A stretch of DNA of 64,000 nucleotides from Sipunculus nudus (GCA_026874595.1 CM049306.1:3178019-3242018), one strand, 5' to 3'; positions 49,254-61,395 are shown, numbered from the stretch's first letter. A program made the numbers and translations. Notes: generated by a model from the letters alone, not told the origin.

Positions 49254-51677
49254 TTTTTTTTTAAATTTTGTGACTGCAGTCTGTTCATCACATGTGGTAC
49301 TGTTACAGATACTGGTTGTTTTTCTTTTTTTTTCTTTTGATATTTTGTGACTGCAGTCTGTTCATCACATGTGGTACTGTTACAGATACTGGTTGTTTTT
49401 CTTTTTTTTCTTTTGATATTTTGTGACTGCAGTCTGTTCATCACATGCGGTACTGTTACAGATACTGGTTGATTTTCTTTTTTTTCTTTTGATATTTTGT
49501 GACTGCAGTCAGTTCATCACATGCGGTACTGTTACAGATACTGATTGTTTTTCTTTTTTTTCTTTTGATATTTTGTGACTGCAGTCTGTTCATCACATGC
49601 GGTACTGTTACAGATACTGGTTGTTTTTCTTTTTTTTTCTTTTGATATTTTGTGACTGCAGTCTGTTCATCACATGTGGTACTGTTACAGATACTGGTTG
49701 TTTTTCTTTTTTTTCTTTTGATATTTTGTGACTGCAGTCTGTTCATCACATGCAGTACTGTTACAGATACTGGTTGTTTTTCTTTTTTTTCTTTTGATAT
49801 TTTGTGACTGCAGTCTGTTCATCACGTGGTACTGTTACAGATACTGGTTGTTTTTCTTTTTTTTCTTTTGATATTTTGTGACTGCAGTCTGTTCATCATG
49901 TGGTACTGTTACAGATACTGGTTGTTTTTCTTTTTTTTCTTTTGATATTTTGTGACTGCAGTCTGTTCATCACATGTGGTACTGTTACAGATACTGGTTG
50001 TTTTTCTTTTTTTTCTTTTGATATTTTGTGACTGCAGTCTGTTCATCACATGTGGTACTGTTACAGATACTGGTTGTTTTTCTTTTTTTTCTTTTGATAT
50101 TTTGTGACTGCAGTCTGTTCATCACATGCGGTACTGTTACAGATACTGGTTGTTTTTCTTTTTTTTCTTTTGATATTTTGTGACTGCAGTCTGTTCATCA
50201 CGTGGTACTGTTACAGATACTGGTTGTTTTTCTTTTTTTTCTTTTGATAATTTGTGACTGCAGTCTGTTCATCACATGTGGTACTGTTACAGATACTGGT
50301 TGTTTTTCTTTTTTTTCTTTTGATATTTTGTGACTGCAGTCTGTTCATCACATGTGGTACTGTTACAGATACTGGTTGTTTTTCTTTTTTTTCTTTTGAT
50401 ATTTTGTGACTGCAGTCTGTTCATCACATGCGGTACTGTTACAGATACTGGTTGTTTTTCTTTTTTTTCTTTTGATATTTTGTGACTGCAGTCTGTTCAT
50501 CACATGTGGTACTGTTGCAGATACTGGTTGTTTTTCTTTTTTTTCTTTTGATATTTTGTGACTGCAGTCTGTTCATCACATGCGGTACTGTTACAGATAC
50601 TGGTTGTTTTTCCTTTTTTTTCTTTTGATATTTTGTGACTGCAGTCTGTTCATCACATGCGGTACTGTTACAGATACTGGTTGTTTTTCTTTTTTTTCTT
50701 TTGATATTTTGTGACTGCAGTCTGTTCATCACATGCGGTACTGTTACAGATACTGGTTGTTTTTCTTTTTTTTCTTTTGATATTTTGTGACTGCAGTCTG
50801 TTCATCACATGCAGTACTGTTACAGATACTGATTGTTTTTCTTTTTTTTCTTTTGAAATTTTGTGACTGCAGTCTGTTCATCACATGTGGTACTGTTACA
50901 GATACTGGTTGTTTTTCTTTTTTTTCTTTTGATATTTTGTGACTGCAGTCTGTTCATCACATGTGGTACTGTTACAGATACTGGTTGTTTTTCTTTTTTT
51001 TCTTTTGATATTTTGTGACTGCAGTGTGTTCATCACATGCGGTACTGTTACAGATACTGGTTGTTTTTCTTTTTTTTCTTTTGATATTTTGTGACTGCAG
51101 TCTGTTCATCACATGCGGTACTGTTACAGATACTGGTTGTTTTTCTTTTTTTTCTTTTGATATTTTGTGACTGCAGTCTGTTCATCACATGCGGTACTGT
51201 TACAGATACTGGTTGTTTTTCTTTTATTTCTTTTGATATTTTGTGACTGCAGTCTGTTCATCACATGCGGTACTGTTACAGATACTGGTTGTTTTTCTTT
51301 TTTTTTCTTTTGATATTTTGTGACTGCAGTCTGTTCATCACATGCAGTACTGTTACAGATACTGGTTGTTTTTCTTTAATATCTTTTGATATTTTGTGAC
51401 TGCAGTCTGTTCATCACATGCGGTACTGTTACAGATACTGGTTGTTTTTCTTTTTTTTCTTTTGATATTTTGTGACTGCAGTCTGTTCATCACATGCGGT
51501 ACTGTTACAGATACTGGTTGTTTTTCTTTTATTTCTTTTGATATTTTGTGACTGCAGTCTGTTCATCACATGCGGTACTGTTACAGATACTGGTTGTTTT
51601 TCTTTTTTTTCTTTTGATATTTTGTGACTGCAGTCTGTTCATCACATTCGGTACTGTTACAGATACTGGTTGTTTTT
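49254..51677 (+). repeat. ~75-bp T-rich minisatellite, block M4 (~32 copies)
   Basis: Same unit as M1/M2; CACATGCGG and CACATGTGG variants dominate, with few CACGTGG. Ends in the T-run at the next family A element. Confidence 0.97.
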
Positions 51678-54291
51678 AGCTCAGCTGACTATAAGTCATC
51701 TGAGCTATAGTCGTGGTCCATTGTCCGTCGTCCGTCCGTCTGTCCGTCCGTCCGTCCGTCCGTAGATGTGGCACGTTTTGAAACCGTAAGACCTAGGAAT
51801 CCAAAATTCAGCATAATGTTAGATGTCCCTAAGATCTCCTACCAAGCCGAAAACTGGGTCTTTGCGACTTCATTCCTTTGAGAAATTAAGGAAAAACCTC
51901 AATTTTTATTAAAAACCTATTTTCACACTTTAGGACTGCCTAATATCAAAACCACTCATCTGTTTTTCCTCATATTTCCTATAAATAATCCTCTATATAA
52001 TTCCTATGTACATGCCAGAAATTAGGTCTGTATTATTTAATTTAAAAAAGTTATGGGCCCAAACATAATGCATTTTGTAAATAATCAGGAAAGAAATTTT
52101 ATCACTTAACACAAAACTTGTTAAAGCTAAGCACTTTTTTTCCAGTAATATTACTTTTATTAATCAAAATCAAATTGTATACCCAAAATTAGATCAAAAT
52201 CTTTTAAATTTTTTTAAAAAATATTAGCAAAAATAAAAAATTGGTACCTTAAATTTTGCCCAACTGTGACCATGGCACGTTTTTTTGCTGTAACTGCTGT
52301 GGATTTAATTTTCACAGCATGTTTTTGTTAGCATTTCAACTGTTAACTCCAAAAATTTGAAACCAGTTGATCAAAAACTGTAGATTTTATTTAAGTTTTC
52401 AAGCACCATGTCACATATTGCTAGTGTTATGCAGTTTGCTAGAGCTCAGCTCCCGAGCTTCAGCTCTAAGTTCCTTAAATTTGGCATACAGTTAGATTTC
52501 TCCAAAATCCCCTACCATGCCAAGAATTTGGTCACTAGGACTTAATTCCTTCGAGATATCAACGAAAAATTTCATTTTTCCATTAAAAACCCAATGTTAC
52601 ACTTTAAGACTGCCTAATATCAAAACCACTCATCTGACTTTGATCATATATAATATACATATTTTTCTATACATTCACTATGCACATGCCAGGAATGATG
52701 TCAGTATTGTGTATTTTTTTTAAGTTATGGGCCCAAACATAATGCACTTTGTAAAAAATCAAGAAATATATTTACTCCCTTAACAAGGGCATTGCTGAAG
52801 CTAGAGATTTTTTTTGTCAGGGATGTAACATTATTTAATCAAGATTCAATTGAATACCCAAAATTAGTTCTGAATTTTTCAAATTTTATAAGTTATTAGT
52901 ATAAATATAAAATAAGTACCTTAAATTTTGCCCAACTGTGACCAAGGCACGTTTGTTTCCCATGAGCACTGTTGATATAATTTTCATATCATGCACACAT
53001 AAGGATTTCAGCTTTTTAGTTTAGAAAGCTGAAAGAAATTTGCCAAATATTGTAGCTTTTATTAATGTTTTTTATGAGACCCTGTCAGACTTTGGCTCTC
53101 TCCAGCCCCTCTTGAGTCACCTGTATGTTGACCTTGTTGACCTTTCATCAAATTATGCACGCTTGAGGGGAGAATCCAGGCAGCTTATGGCCAGCCACAG
53201 TTGATCCAGGTGTTCAACCCAACTCATCTAGTAGTTTTAACCAACAACATAACAATAAACAATAAATTAATAAATTTTTATTGGTTTTTAATAACAAATT
53301 AAAGAAAAATAGAAAAGGAATTTGTTAGTTTATAATAACAGGAAATTAACTTGCAGTTACTGATGATATAAGAATCTTGTATCGATGGGTAGAATGTCAC
53401 ATATTCCAAATAACACCATGCAGTCACCTATGGCATTTTTCAGTTCATTTTTAATGATAAAGAAGTAAATCATATTATTCATTACTAATCATTAAGGATT
53501 ATATGAAGGAAATTAATGATAGACAAAGATGCAGTTGATAATATTAATCTAGATTCCTACTGTGTCTAGTGTGTACATTGATGTGAAATTAGTCCAAAAT
53601 GAATTTTTTACAGTTATTTTTTAATATAAATAAAAGCCATAAAACCAGGTACTTATGATCATTATTTAAATGTGTGAAATTTGTATATTCTGGATTCTCA
53701 ACATCATTGTTTGGTGAAAACTGAATAAATACCAGACATGGTGGGAATACTTTGTAATTGTATTTAAATACGAATATGATTATGTACTCCATTATAAAAT
53801 TTCTTGCATAAAGAATGGGAATTCAGGTAAAAATGAAAGTATATGAATACTCGTGCAAATACTTTCAAAATGTATTCATGAATGCATTCATGAATATATT
53901 CTTTAATATTATTGTAATAATCATATCAGTTATATTTCATTTTAAAAAATCATATGATTCTCTTATTATTTTTAATAAAAATTATATTTGGGACAATATT
54001 TGTAATTTTTTTAATAAATAGTTAAACTCTTATATTATATCTTCTGCTTATAAGTTATATGGCCAAGTCAAAATCTGTGTGACAGTAGTACTCCATTTGT
54101 TAATAAAATAAATGAAATCAATCCTCTTCCCTGTCTCCAAAGGTACTATCAAAATCATACATAAGCTAAACAACAACAACTCATAATACAGCTTATATTT
54201 ATTACCACACAAAACCAGCATGTGCCTCATTTCTAAATAATATTTTTTTATCATATATAACAGCTGAGCGTCGTGACCCATAGGTCCCTTG
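51678..54291 (+). mobile_element. Helitron-like element, family A, full copy (A6)
   Basis: Same termini and modules as 36744-39351, with only scattered point changes and small indels. Inserted in the minisatellite with T's on both sides. 3' end CCCATAGGTCCCTTG. Confidence 0.8.
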
Positions 54292-54912
54292 TTCTTTTTT
54301 TTCTTTTGATATTTTGTGACTGCAGTCTGTTCATCACATGCGGTACTGTTACAGATACTGGTTGTTTTTCTTTTTTTTCTTTTGATATTTTGTGACTGCA
54401 GTCTGTTCATCACATGCAGTACTGTTACAGATACTGATTGTTTTTCTTTTTTTTTTCTTTTGATATTTTGTGACTGCAGTCTGTTCATCACATGCGGTAC
54501 TGTTACAGATACTGGTTGTTTTTCTTTTTTTTCTTTTGATATTTTGTGACTGCAGTCTGTTCATCACATGTGGTACTGTTACAGATACTGGTTGGTTTTT
54601 TTTTTTTTTCTTTTGATATTTTGTGACTGCAGTCTGTTCATCACATGCGGTACTGTTACAGATACTGGTTTTTTTCCTTTTTTTTTCTTTTGATATTTTG
54701 TGACTGCAGTCTGTTCATCACATGCGGTACTGTTACAGATACTGGTTGATTTTCATTTTTTTCTTTTGATATTTTGTGACTGTAGTCTGTTCATCACATG
54801 TGGTACTGTTACAGATACTGGATGTTTTTCTTTTTTTTCTTTTGATATTTTGTGACTGCAGTCTGTTCATCACATGCGGTACTGTTACAGATACTGGTTG
54901 TTTTTCTTTTTT
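54292..54912 (+). repeat. ~75-bp minisatellite, block M5 (~8 copies)
   Basis: Same unit as the other M blocks, between a family A and a family C element. Confidence 0.95.
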
Positions 54913-56620
54913 ATGCCCCCGCCACAAAGTGGCCGGGGCATATAGTTTTACCCATGTCCGTCATTCCGTCATTCCGAAATCAAACAGTTGTACGGACTTT
55001 TTTTCGCAATGCCTGCAGATATTGGCCTAATTTTTTGTGTGGGCAGATATAGACCAGTTACAGATCGAGTTCGCATTTCGTCCTGGTTGACCTACTTTTG
55101 ACCATTTTACGGCTCCTGAACATAGAAAATTTCATGAAAAATATGAAATTTCATGACAAATACACATACATGTACGGATTTTTTTTCGCAGTGCCTGCAG
55201 ATATTGGCCCGATTTTTGGTGTGTGGACAGATATAGACCAGTTACAGATCGAGTTCGTGTTTCATCCTGGTTGACCTACTTTTGACTGTTTTACGCCTTC
55301 TAAACTTAGAAAATTTAATGAATAATAGAAATATTCATGACAGATACACATGTACGGACTTTTTTTTCGCAATGCCTGCAGATATTGGCCTGATTTTTGG
55401 TGTGTGGGCAAATATAGACCAGTTACAGATCAAGTTCGCGTTTTGTCCCGGTTGACTTACTTTTGACCGTTGTACAAACATAGAAAATTTCATGAAAAAT
55501 AGAAATATTCATGAAAGATACACATGTACAGACTTTTTTTCGCAATGCCTGCAGATATTGGCCTGATTTTTGGTGTGTGGGCAGATATAGACCTGTTACA
55601 GATCGAGTTCGCGTTTCGTCCTGGTTGACCTACTTTTGACCATTTTACGGCTCCTCAACATAGAAAATTTCATGAAAAATATGAAATATCATGACAAATA
55701 CACATGTACGGACTTTTTTTCGCAATGCCTGCAGATATTGGCCTGATTTTTGGTGTGTCGCCAGATATTGACCAGTTACAGATTGAGTTCGCATTTCGTC
55801 CTGGTTGACCTACTTTTGGCTGTTTTATGGCTCCTGAACATAGAAAATTTCATGTAAAACATAAATTTTCATGACAAATACACTTGTACAGACTTTTCTT
55901 CACAATACCTGCAGATATTGGCCTGATTTTTGGTGTGTGGGCAGATAATGACCAGTTACAGATCAAGTTCACGTTTTGTCCCAGTTGACCTATTTTTGAC
56001 CGTTTGACGGTGCTCTAACAAAGAAAATTTCATAAAAAGGTGCATATGTATGGACTTTTTTTCGCAGTGCCTGCAGATACGGGCCTGATTTTTGGTGTGT
56101 AGGCAGATAATGACCAGTTTCAGATCGAGTTCTTGTTTTGTCTCAGTTGACCTACTTTTGACCATTTGACTGCTCCTGAACATAGAAAGTTTCATGAAAA
56201 ATATAAATTTTCATAACAAATGCATATGTACTTACTTTTTTTCCTCAATGCCTGCAGATACCACCCTGATTTTTTATGTGTGGGCAGATAATGAGAGTTA
56301 CAGATCGAGTTCGTGTTTCATCCCGGTTGACCTACTTTTGATTGTTTTACGGCTCCTAAACATAGAAAATTTCATGAAAGACAGAAATTTTTATGGAAAA
56401 TGCACATGTATGGACTTTTTTTCACAATGCCTGCATATACTGGCATGATTTTTGGTGTGTTGCTTGATAATGACCCGTTACAGATCGAGTTTGCATTTTG
56501 CCCTTGTTGACCTACTTTTGACCATACGACACCTTCTGAACTTAAAAAAATTTTCAAAATTTTACAAATGTTTCTAATTTGCCCAGGCCGGGGGCATTCG
56601 TGTCGTTCCGACACATCTAG
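54913..56620 (+). mobile_element. Helitron-like element, family C, copy 3
   Basis: Same 5' palindrome and 3' hairpin-ATCTAG as copies 1 and 2, fewer ~180-bp core units, and the same ordered set of distinct last units as copy 2 but without its 518-bp duplication. T's flank both ends. Confidence 0.85.
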
Positions 56621-56738
56621 TTTTCTTTTGATATTTTGTGACTGCAGTCTGTTCATCACATGCGGTACTGTTACAGATACTGGTTGTTTTTCTTTATTTT
56701 TCCTTTTGATATTTTGTGACTGCAGTCTGTTCATCATG
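56621..56738 (+). repeat. ~75-bp minisatellite, block M6 (last 1.5 copies)
   Basis: Right edge of the intron minisatellite; the final unit breaks off at CTGTTCATCATGCACATGTA, about 70 bases before the exon 2 acceptor. Confidence 0.9.
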
Positions 56739-56810
56739 CACATGTAGTTCTGTGATAGATGATTCAGCATTTCCCTAATCAAGTTCATTAACACATTGCT
56801 CTGCTTTCAG

Positions 56811-57346
56811 GTTCTTCCAGTAATCTTAACCTTGACCCAGCCAAAATGATGACCCTACAGGAAGATGCAAGGTCACGCAAAATTAGCACAGAAGTCATGA
56901 AGAGCAAACTTTACGAATCTGTGCTGGCCTCGCCAAGAAGGAGGAGAATGTCCATGTCAGTGCGGTCGGACTACTGTAACCCTGCGGGGGACGCTGGTGA
57001 CATGTACGGGGGCTGGAATCCCGTCAGGATGGCCGTGTCATTACCAGTTACACCAGCTCACAGTGAGCATGTCACACCAAATCATAGTCCCAAATCAGAA
57101 CGCAAGCGGTTCCACTGGGGGTTTTTCTCTCGGGGAGCAACGCCCGACGAGGAAAATAAACAATTTGCAGAGTTAGTAGAATCAGGCAGCCAGCTTGGTC
57201 TGGCCAGTTTCCTTAAACCGCTGCCGAGGTGCCTGCCTGCCAACAGGTCCAGTCAGAACATCCCCAAGGACATGCTGGGTTTGGGGGGACTGACGGACGA
57301 AGCGGAGGAGGACGAGGGGGAGGAGGATATGATAGTGGACAGCTGA
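56811..57346 (+). CDS. uncharacterised 250-residue protein, terminal coding exon 2
   Basis: An acceptor (CATTGCTCTGCTTTCAG, ending at 56810) opens an exon that completes codon 73 (Gly) and runs in frame to TGA at 57344-57346, giving residues 73-250. Visible features are a charged, probably helical segment (about 85-110), SPRRRR at 113-118 followed by MSMS, several Ser/Thr-Pro sites (about 153, 161, 165, 183), a basic-aromatic motif RKRFHWGFFSRG at 170-181, and a strongly acidic tail (about 235-245) before MIVDS. I see no catalytic motif, zinc-binding pattern or membrane helix. RKR/RRRR clusters could be nuclear localisation or kinase recognition sites; that is inference. GC content is clearly higher than in the AT-rich neighbourhood, as expected for a conserved exon. 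I do not recognise the family. A homologue search with the joined 250 residues against other bivalves is the decisive test. Confidence 0.85.
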
Positions 57347-57413
57347 ACACGGTGATAACTTAGGATAATGATCTGTATCAGCTAATTTACCATTGTCGCA
57401 GTCAGCCAGAGTG

Positions 57414-57427
57414 CTGCCCTCTACTGT
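57414..57427 (-). promoter_or_regulatory. CTCF-like motif
   Basis: On the minus strand ACAGTAGAGGGCAG agrees with the metazoan CTCF core CCASYAGRKGGCRS at 13 of 14 positions. It lies about 70 bases after the stop codon of the 250-residue-protein gene. Motif match only. Confidence 0.3.
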
Positions 57428-57675
57428 ATTAGCGTCGTGTCATTGTGGTTTTTGAAGCACTTTTGAGGAGAGACAAGACATGCCAGCAATATTTACCTTC
57501 AGCACGGGAGAAACATCTTAACCATAGAGCATGTATGAGTTCTGCTTTGTGAGCCACCTTGGTGTGAGTGTGTGTGTGTTTGTTCTGAACAGTTTGCCCA
57601 TTCTGTTTTGGCATCACAGAAAGGGAGAAATCAGCAGTGTTTGTCTCAGGAGAAATGTCACAAATTAGAAGAAAA

Positions 57676-57681
57676 AATAAA
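57676..57681 (+). promoter_or_regulatory. candidate polyadenylation signal AATAAA
   Basis: First canonical hexamer after the stop codon of the 250-residue-protein gene, about 330 bases downstream. Cleavage site not determinable from sequence alone. Confidence 0.4.
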
Positions 57682-59540
57682 TTATCTATATCTGAAACTG
57701 AATATATTTACTGACAGCCGCACAACATAGCATTCATAGCTGTGTGGTTTATATCATGATATTACCACGTGATATCATTCTTTACACCATGACATACTGA
57801 GTTGTTTGATGAAGTGTGGGACTACATCATCACAGACAGATGTACAGTATACTGTATCAACCAGGGCATACAGATCTGATAAAAACATACCAGACATTCA
57901 GGGATTCTATCAGTGTATCAGCATGTATGTAGATTGTTGTCAGAATATCTTTAATTGAAAGAAATGTTTAGAACTTTAAATTGAACAAAAATTGGTCCTT
58001 TATGGATGTTAACCTGTCCTCATCATGAGCTACTGTGTCTTGTTTATTAAAGCACTGAAAACAGTTCTTTATTAAATATGAAGGAAACCTAAATTAATTC
58101 CATGATAAGCATCTTAAAAGTTTGGATGAAATATGGAGGATGACAGCTTCACACCCAGCTTTTGTGGGGCATGTCAGTAGTACAGGTTTAAGGAAGTGTT
58201 TGTAGGTGATTTGTACATGATTTCAGTGACCACTGGCTTCAAAAGTAATTGTCGTATTCATGGGTAGAAACATCCCCAAATCCTAACCATAGGAGTGTCA
58301 AAAATGAGCTTTCTAAAAATGAAAAACAAATTAAAAATAAAATCAGAGAATGTAAAAAACCAGCCTCATTATTGATTTGGTTGTCCCTAATGATGCATGG
58401 ATACTGTGTTGTTCAGGAGCAGAGAAAGCCCAAAATAACTGAAATCTTGTATAAATATATGTAATAATATTTTGATATCTTAAATAGTAAAAAATATTTG
58501 CAGACAGCTGGACAGTTTGATGTGATATAGTGAGATAAGGGGTATGTTAGACCAGTATGTGATCTACATGGTACATGCCACAACTTCAGCTCTTGTTCAT
58601 AAGCTTTAAAAAGTTTAAGTCCTTCAGAGAATCAAGTCTTCACAGATTTAAAGTCTGTATTTAGTATGCTAGCCACTATGATATATAAGAAGACCTATGG
58701 GATGGTTAAAAAAGTACACCAGCATTTATTACCTATATTTATTAGTATTGTGAGAACTGTCGTCAAGTCAGGAAGAGTCATATGCAGCTGTCAGGTACAC
58801 AAGACAGAACTAAGGTACCAGCTGGAACCAAGGTATGGTGAGGTACTGGAGTACATGTATTGTGTTTTGGTACAGATGAATACTGGGAGAGCTGTTGATC
58901 TTACAGATAGCTGTGGCCCAGTATCTTGTGATAATTGTTGACAAGGAATAGGTTGGATGTGGTAAGACTTGTCAGACCTTATAAATTGCTTGCTCTTGTT
59001 ATAAAGTTGTCTCTGGTGTTTAGAAGAGAAATTGTTGTGGCAGTTAGGGTTATTGATTATAGATCAGAGGACAAAAATGACACCTTTATGCTGCATTAGC
59101 ATGTAATGTTTATTAAAATACAGCAGAATCTGTTCAACTGCCCCCACCTTGGTAACCTCTCTGTTAATTTTCTGTTCCAGGATAAATGTGCATGTCTGAT
59201 TAAGAAGAATATGAAGAAGTTTTTATCAAAATTCTTCCAGGTCTGGTGAAATGACATGAATTAAGGGCCCTTTTTTTATGTCACATATTTGGGTAATATT
59301 TGTGATGTTTGGTTGTGTACATATTTGGGTAATGCTTTTGATGTTTGATCATGTACATATTTCTGCTAGCTGTGTGGAGTTGCTTTTTAACAAATGCCCA
59401 ATGATGTAAATATTGGAATTGGTAACATGCTGTAAATGTTTTTTTTTATGTTTCAAAATGTAGTCTCCATGTCGTGCCATGTTATAAATACTAGCCAGGA
59501 TTATGCAGGTAACCTCTTTCAGTCTCATGACATTGGTAAC

Positions 59541-59800
59541 ATGAGATGTCTCACAATCAGCTAATCATGAGTTGATTCATAGTCAGTCAGCCAATCATGA
59601 GTTGCCTCACACTCAATCAGCCAATCATGAGTTATCTCACACTCAGTCAGCCAATCATGAGTTGTCTCACACTCAATCAGCCAATCATGAGTTGTCTCTC
59701 CGTCAGTCAGCCAATCATGAGTTGTCTCACTGTCAGTCAGCCAATCATGAATTGTCTCAAATTCAATCAGCCAGTCATGAGTTGTCTCAGAGCCAATAAG
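59541..59800. repeat. 30-bp minisatellite, about 8 copies
   Basis: The unit is CAGCCAATCATGAGTTGTCT plus CACACTCAAT (30 bases). Because the unit is a multiple of three, both strands show open frames of 75-125 residues that simply repeat a decapeptide. I do not regard them as genes. Confidence 0.93.
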
Positions 59801-60640
59801 CCAGAAGTCCTTGCTCAGATCTCTGTTCTCTTCCAGTTTTTGCTTACCATATTGACTAAAGGCCAAAACACACTGGCTCAGGTGGCCAAGAGTCATGTTG
59901 CTGCAAGGGCTCGTGCAGTGATTTGTATATTTGTTAATAGGAAACTCTGTGACAGCTTTTATTTAATCTGTTAAAATGTTGAAAAATTCAAAAATATGAA
60001 AGCAGTTGCTGTATATATCTTGATATGTGTGTATATACACAGCTATGTTTCAGCATTATTTGTGTCTACATACATATATGTTTACAGTTTACACATGTGC
60101 ATGTAAACATATATGTTTGCATAAATATATGGTGTGATGTATGTTGGATAATATATATTTGTTAACATAAGATTTATCATGACAATCATATTGAATTTAT
60201 ACTTATCTGATGAATATTTCTGAGCAACACATTTATTACCTTACCCTGTCCTCAGTACTTGACATTTGCATATAATCTTGTCGCATAACACCTGAGTTGG
60301 TGTGTTTTGAATGTGTCATGTGACTGCTCACTGCCTCCGTGACCTCAGTGCCAGTGTGTTATAAGCACCACATAAGCTCTCTGTGTTGTCAACTTGGTGA
60401 CTGACACTAAGGATGACTTGGTCCCAGCTGATTTAGTGGAACTCAACTTACAGGATAGTAGTCCGGGTAGCTAATTCATAGACACCACTACTGAACTGTC
60501 ATGTCAGGTCTCAGATTATAACACTGCTTCTGTCATGCATTTATTGATACATAAACAAAATAAAAATGCAGTTTCACCACATGGGAAAATTAAAAAGATG
60601 TTTTAAAAGATTTATCATGATTTTCCATTATTTAGTTGGC
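59801..60640. other. intergenic or 3' UTR DNA
   Basis: AT-rich sequence with a palindromic stretch near 60050-60120 (ATATGTTTAC / GTAAACATAT). No gene supported. Confidence 0.4.
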
Positions 60641-60654
60641 TTATGCACATGTAG

Positions 60655-61395
60655 AATAGCTGTGTAGACTAGTTGTATCAGCACGTGGGCTAGATGTGTA
60701 TCTGTATCAGGACAAGGGCTAGCTTTGTAGCTGTATCAGAACATGGGCCAGCTGTTTGGTTGTATCAGCACATGGGCTAGCAATGTAGCTGTATCAGTAT
60801 ATGGTCTCTGCACATGGACCAGGTGTTTGATTGTATCAGCACATAGTCTAGCTGTGTAGCTGTATCAGCACATTGTCTAGCTGTGTAGCTGTATCAGCAC
60901 ATGGGCTAGCTGTGTAGATGTATCAGCACATTGTCTAGCTGTGTAGCTGTATCAGCACATTGTCTTGCTGTGTAGCTGTATCAGCACATTGTCTAGCTGT
61001 GTTGCTGTATCAGCACATTGTCTCGCTGTGTAGATGTATCAGCACATGGGCTAGCTGTGCAGTTCTATCAGCACATGGGCTAGCTGTGCAGTTCTATCAG
61101 CACCTTGTCTAGCTGTGTAGATGTATCAGCACATTGTCTAGCTGTGTAGATGTATCAGCACATTGTCTAGCTGTGTAGATGTATCAGCACATTGTCTAGC
61201 TGTGTATCTGTATCAGCACATAGTCTAGCTGTGTAACTGTATCAGCACCTTGTCTAGCTGTGTATCTGTATCAGCACATTGTCAAGCTGTGTAGATGTAT
61301 CAGCACATGGGCTAGCTGTTCAGCTGTCTTAGAACATCTGCCAGCTATTTGGTTGCATCAGTACATGGGGTAGCTGTGTGGCTGTATCAGCACAT
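60655..61395. repeat. 29-bp minisatellite, about 25 copies
   Basis: The unit is CTAGCTGTGTAGCTGTATCA plus GCACATTGT (29 bases), more diverged at both edges (CATGGGC, GGTTG variants). Confidence 0.93.

Larger units (their letters stand above)
34644..56810 (+). other. 22.2-kb intron 1 of the 250-residue-protein gene
   Basis: Donor GTAAGAA at 34644 and acceptor ending CTTTCAG at 56810 leave the reading frame intact (phase 1). Apart from the first ~300 bases and the last ~70, the intron is entirely the ~75-bp minisatellite plus elements inserted in it. Confidence 0.7.
57347..59540 (+). other. 3' UTR and downstream DNA of the 250-residue-protein gene
   Basis: No open frame with splice signals follows the stop at 57344. 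A canonical AATAAA lies at 57676-57681, about 330 bases downstream, and would give a short 3' UTR. The remainder to 59540 is low-copy-looking AT-rich DNA with no gene I can support, so a longer 3' UTR is possible. Confidence 0.5.

Noticed and set aside
59561-59974. Reading frames of 75-125 residues with a repeated decapeptide (NHEL.., HDWL..)
   Set aside because: The 30-bp unit keeps all frames open on both strands; the signal is the repeat, not a gene.
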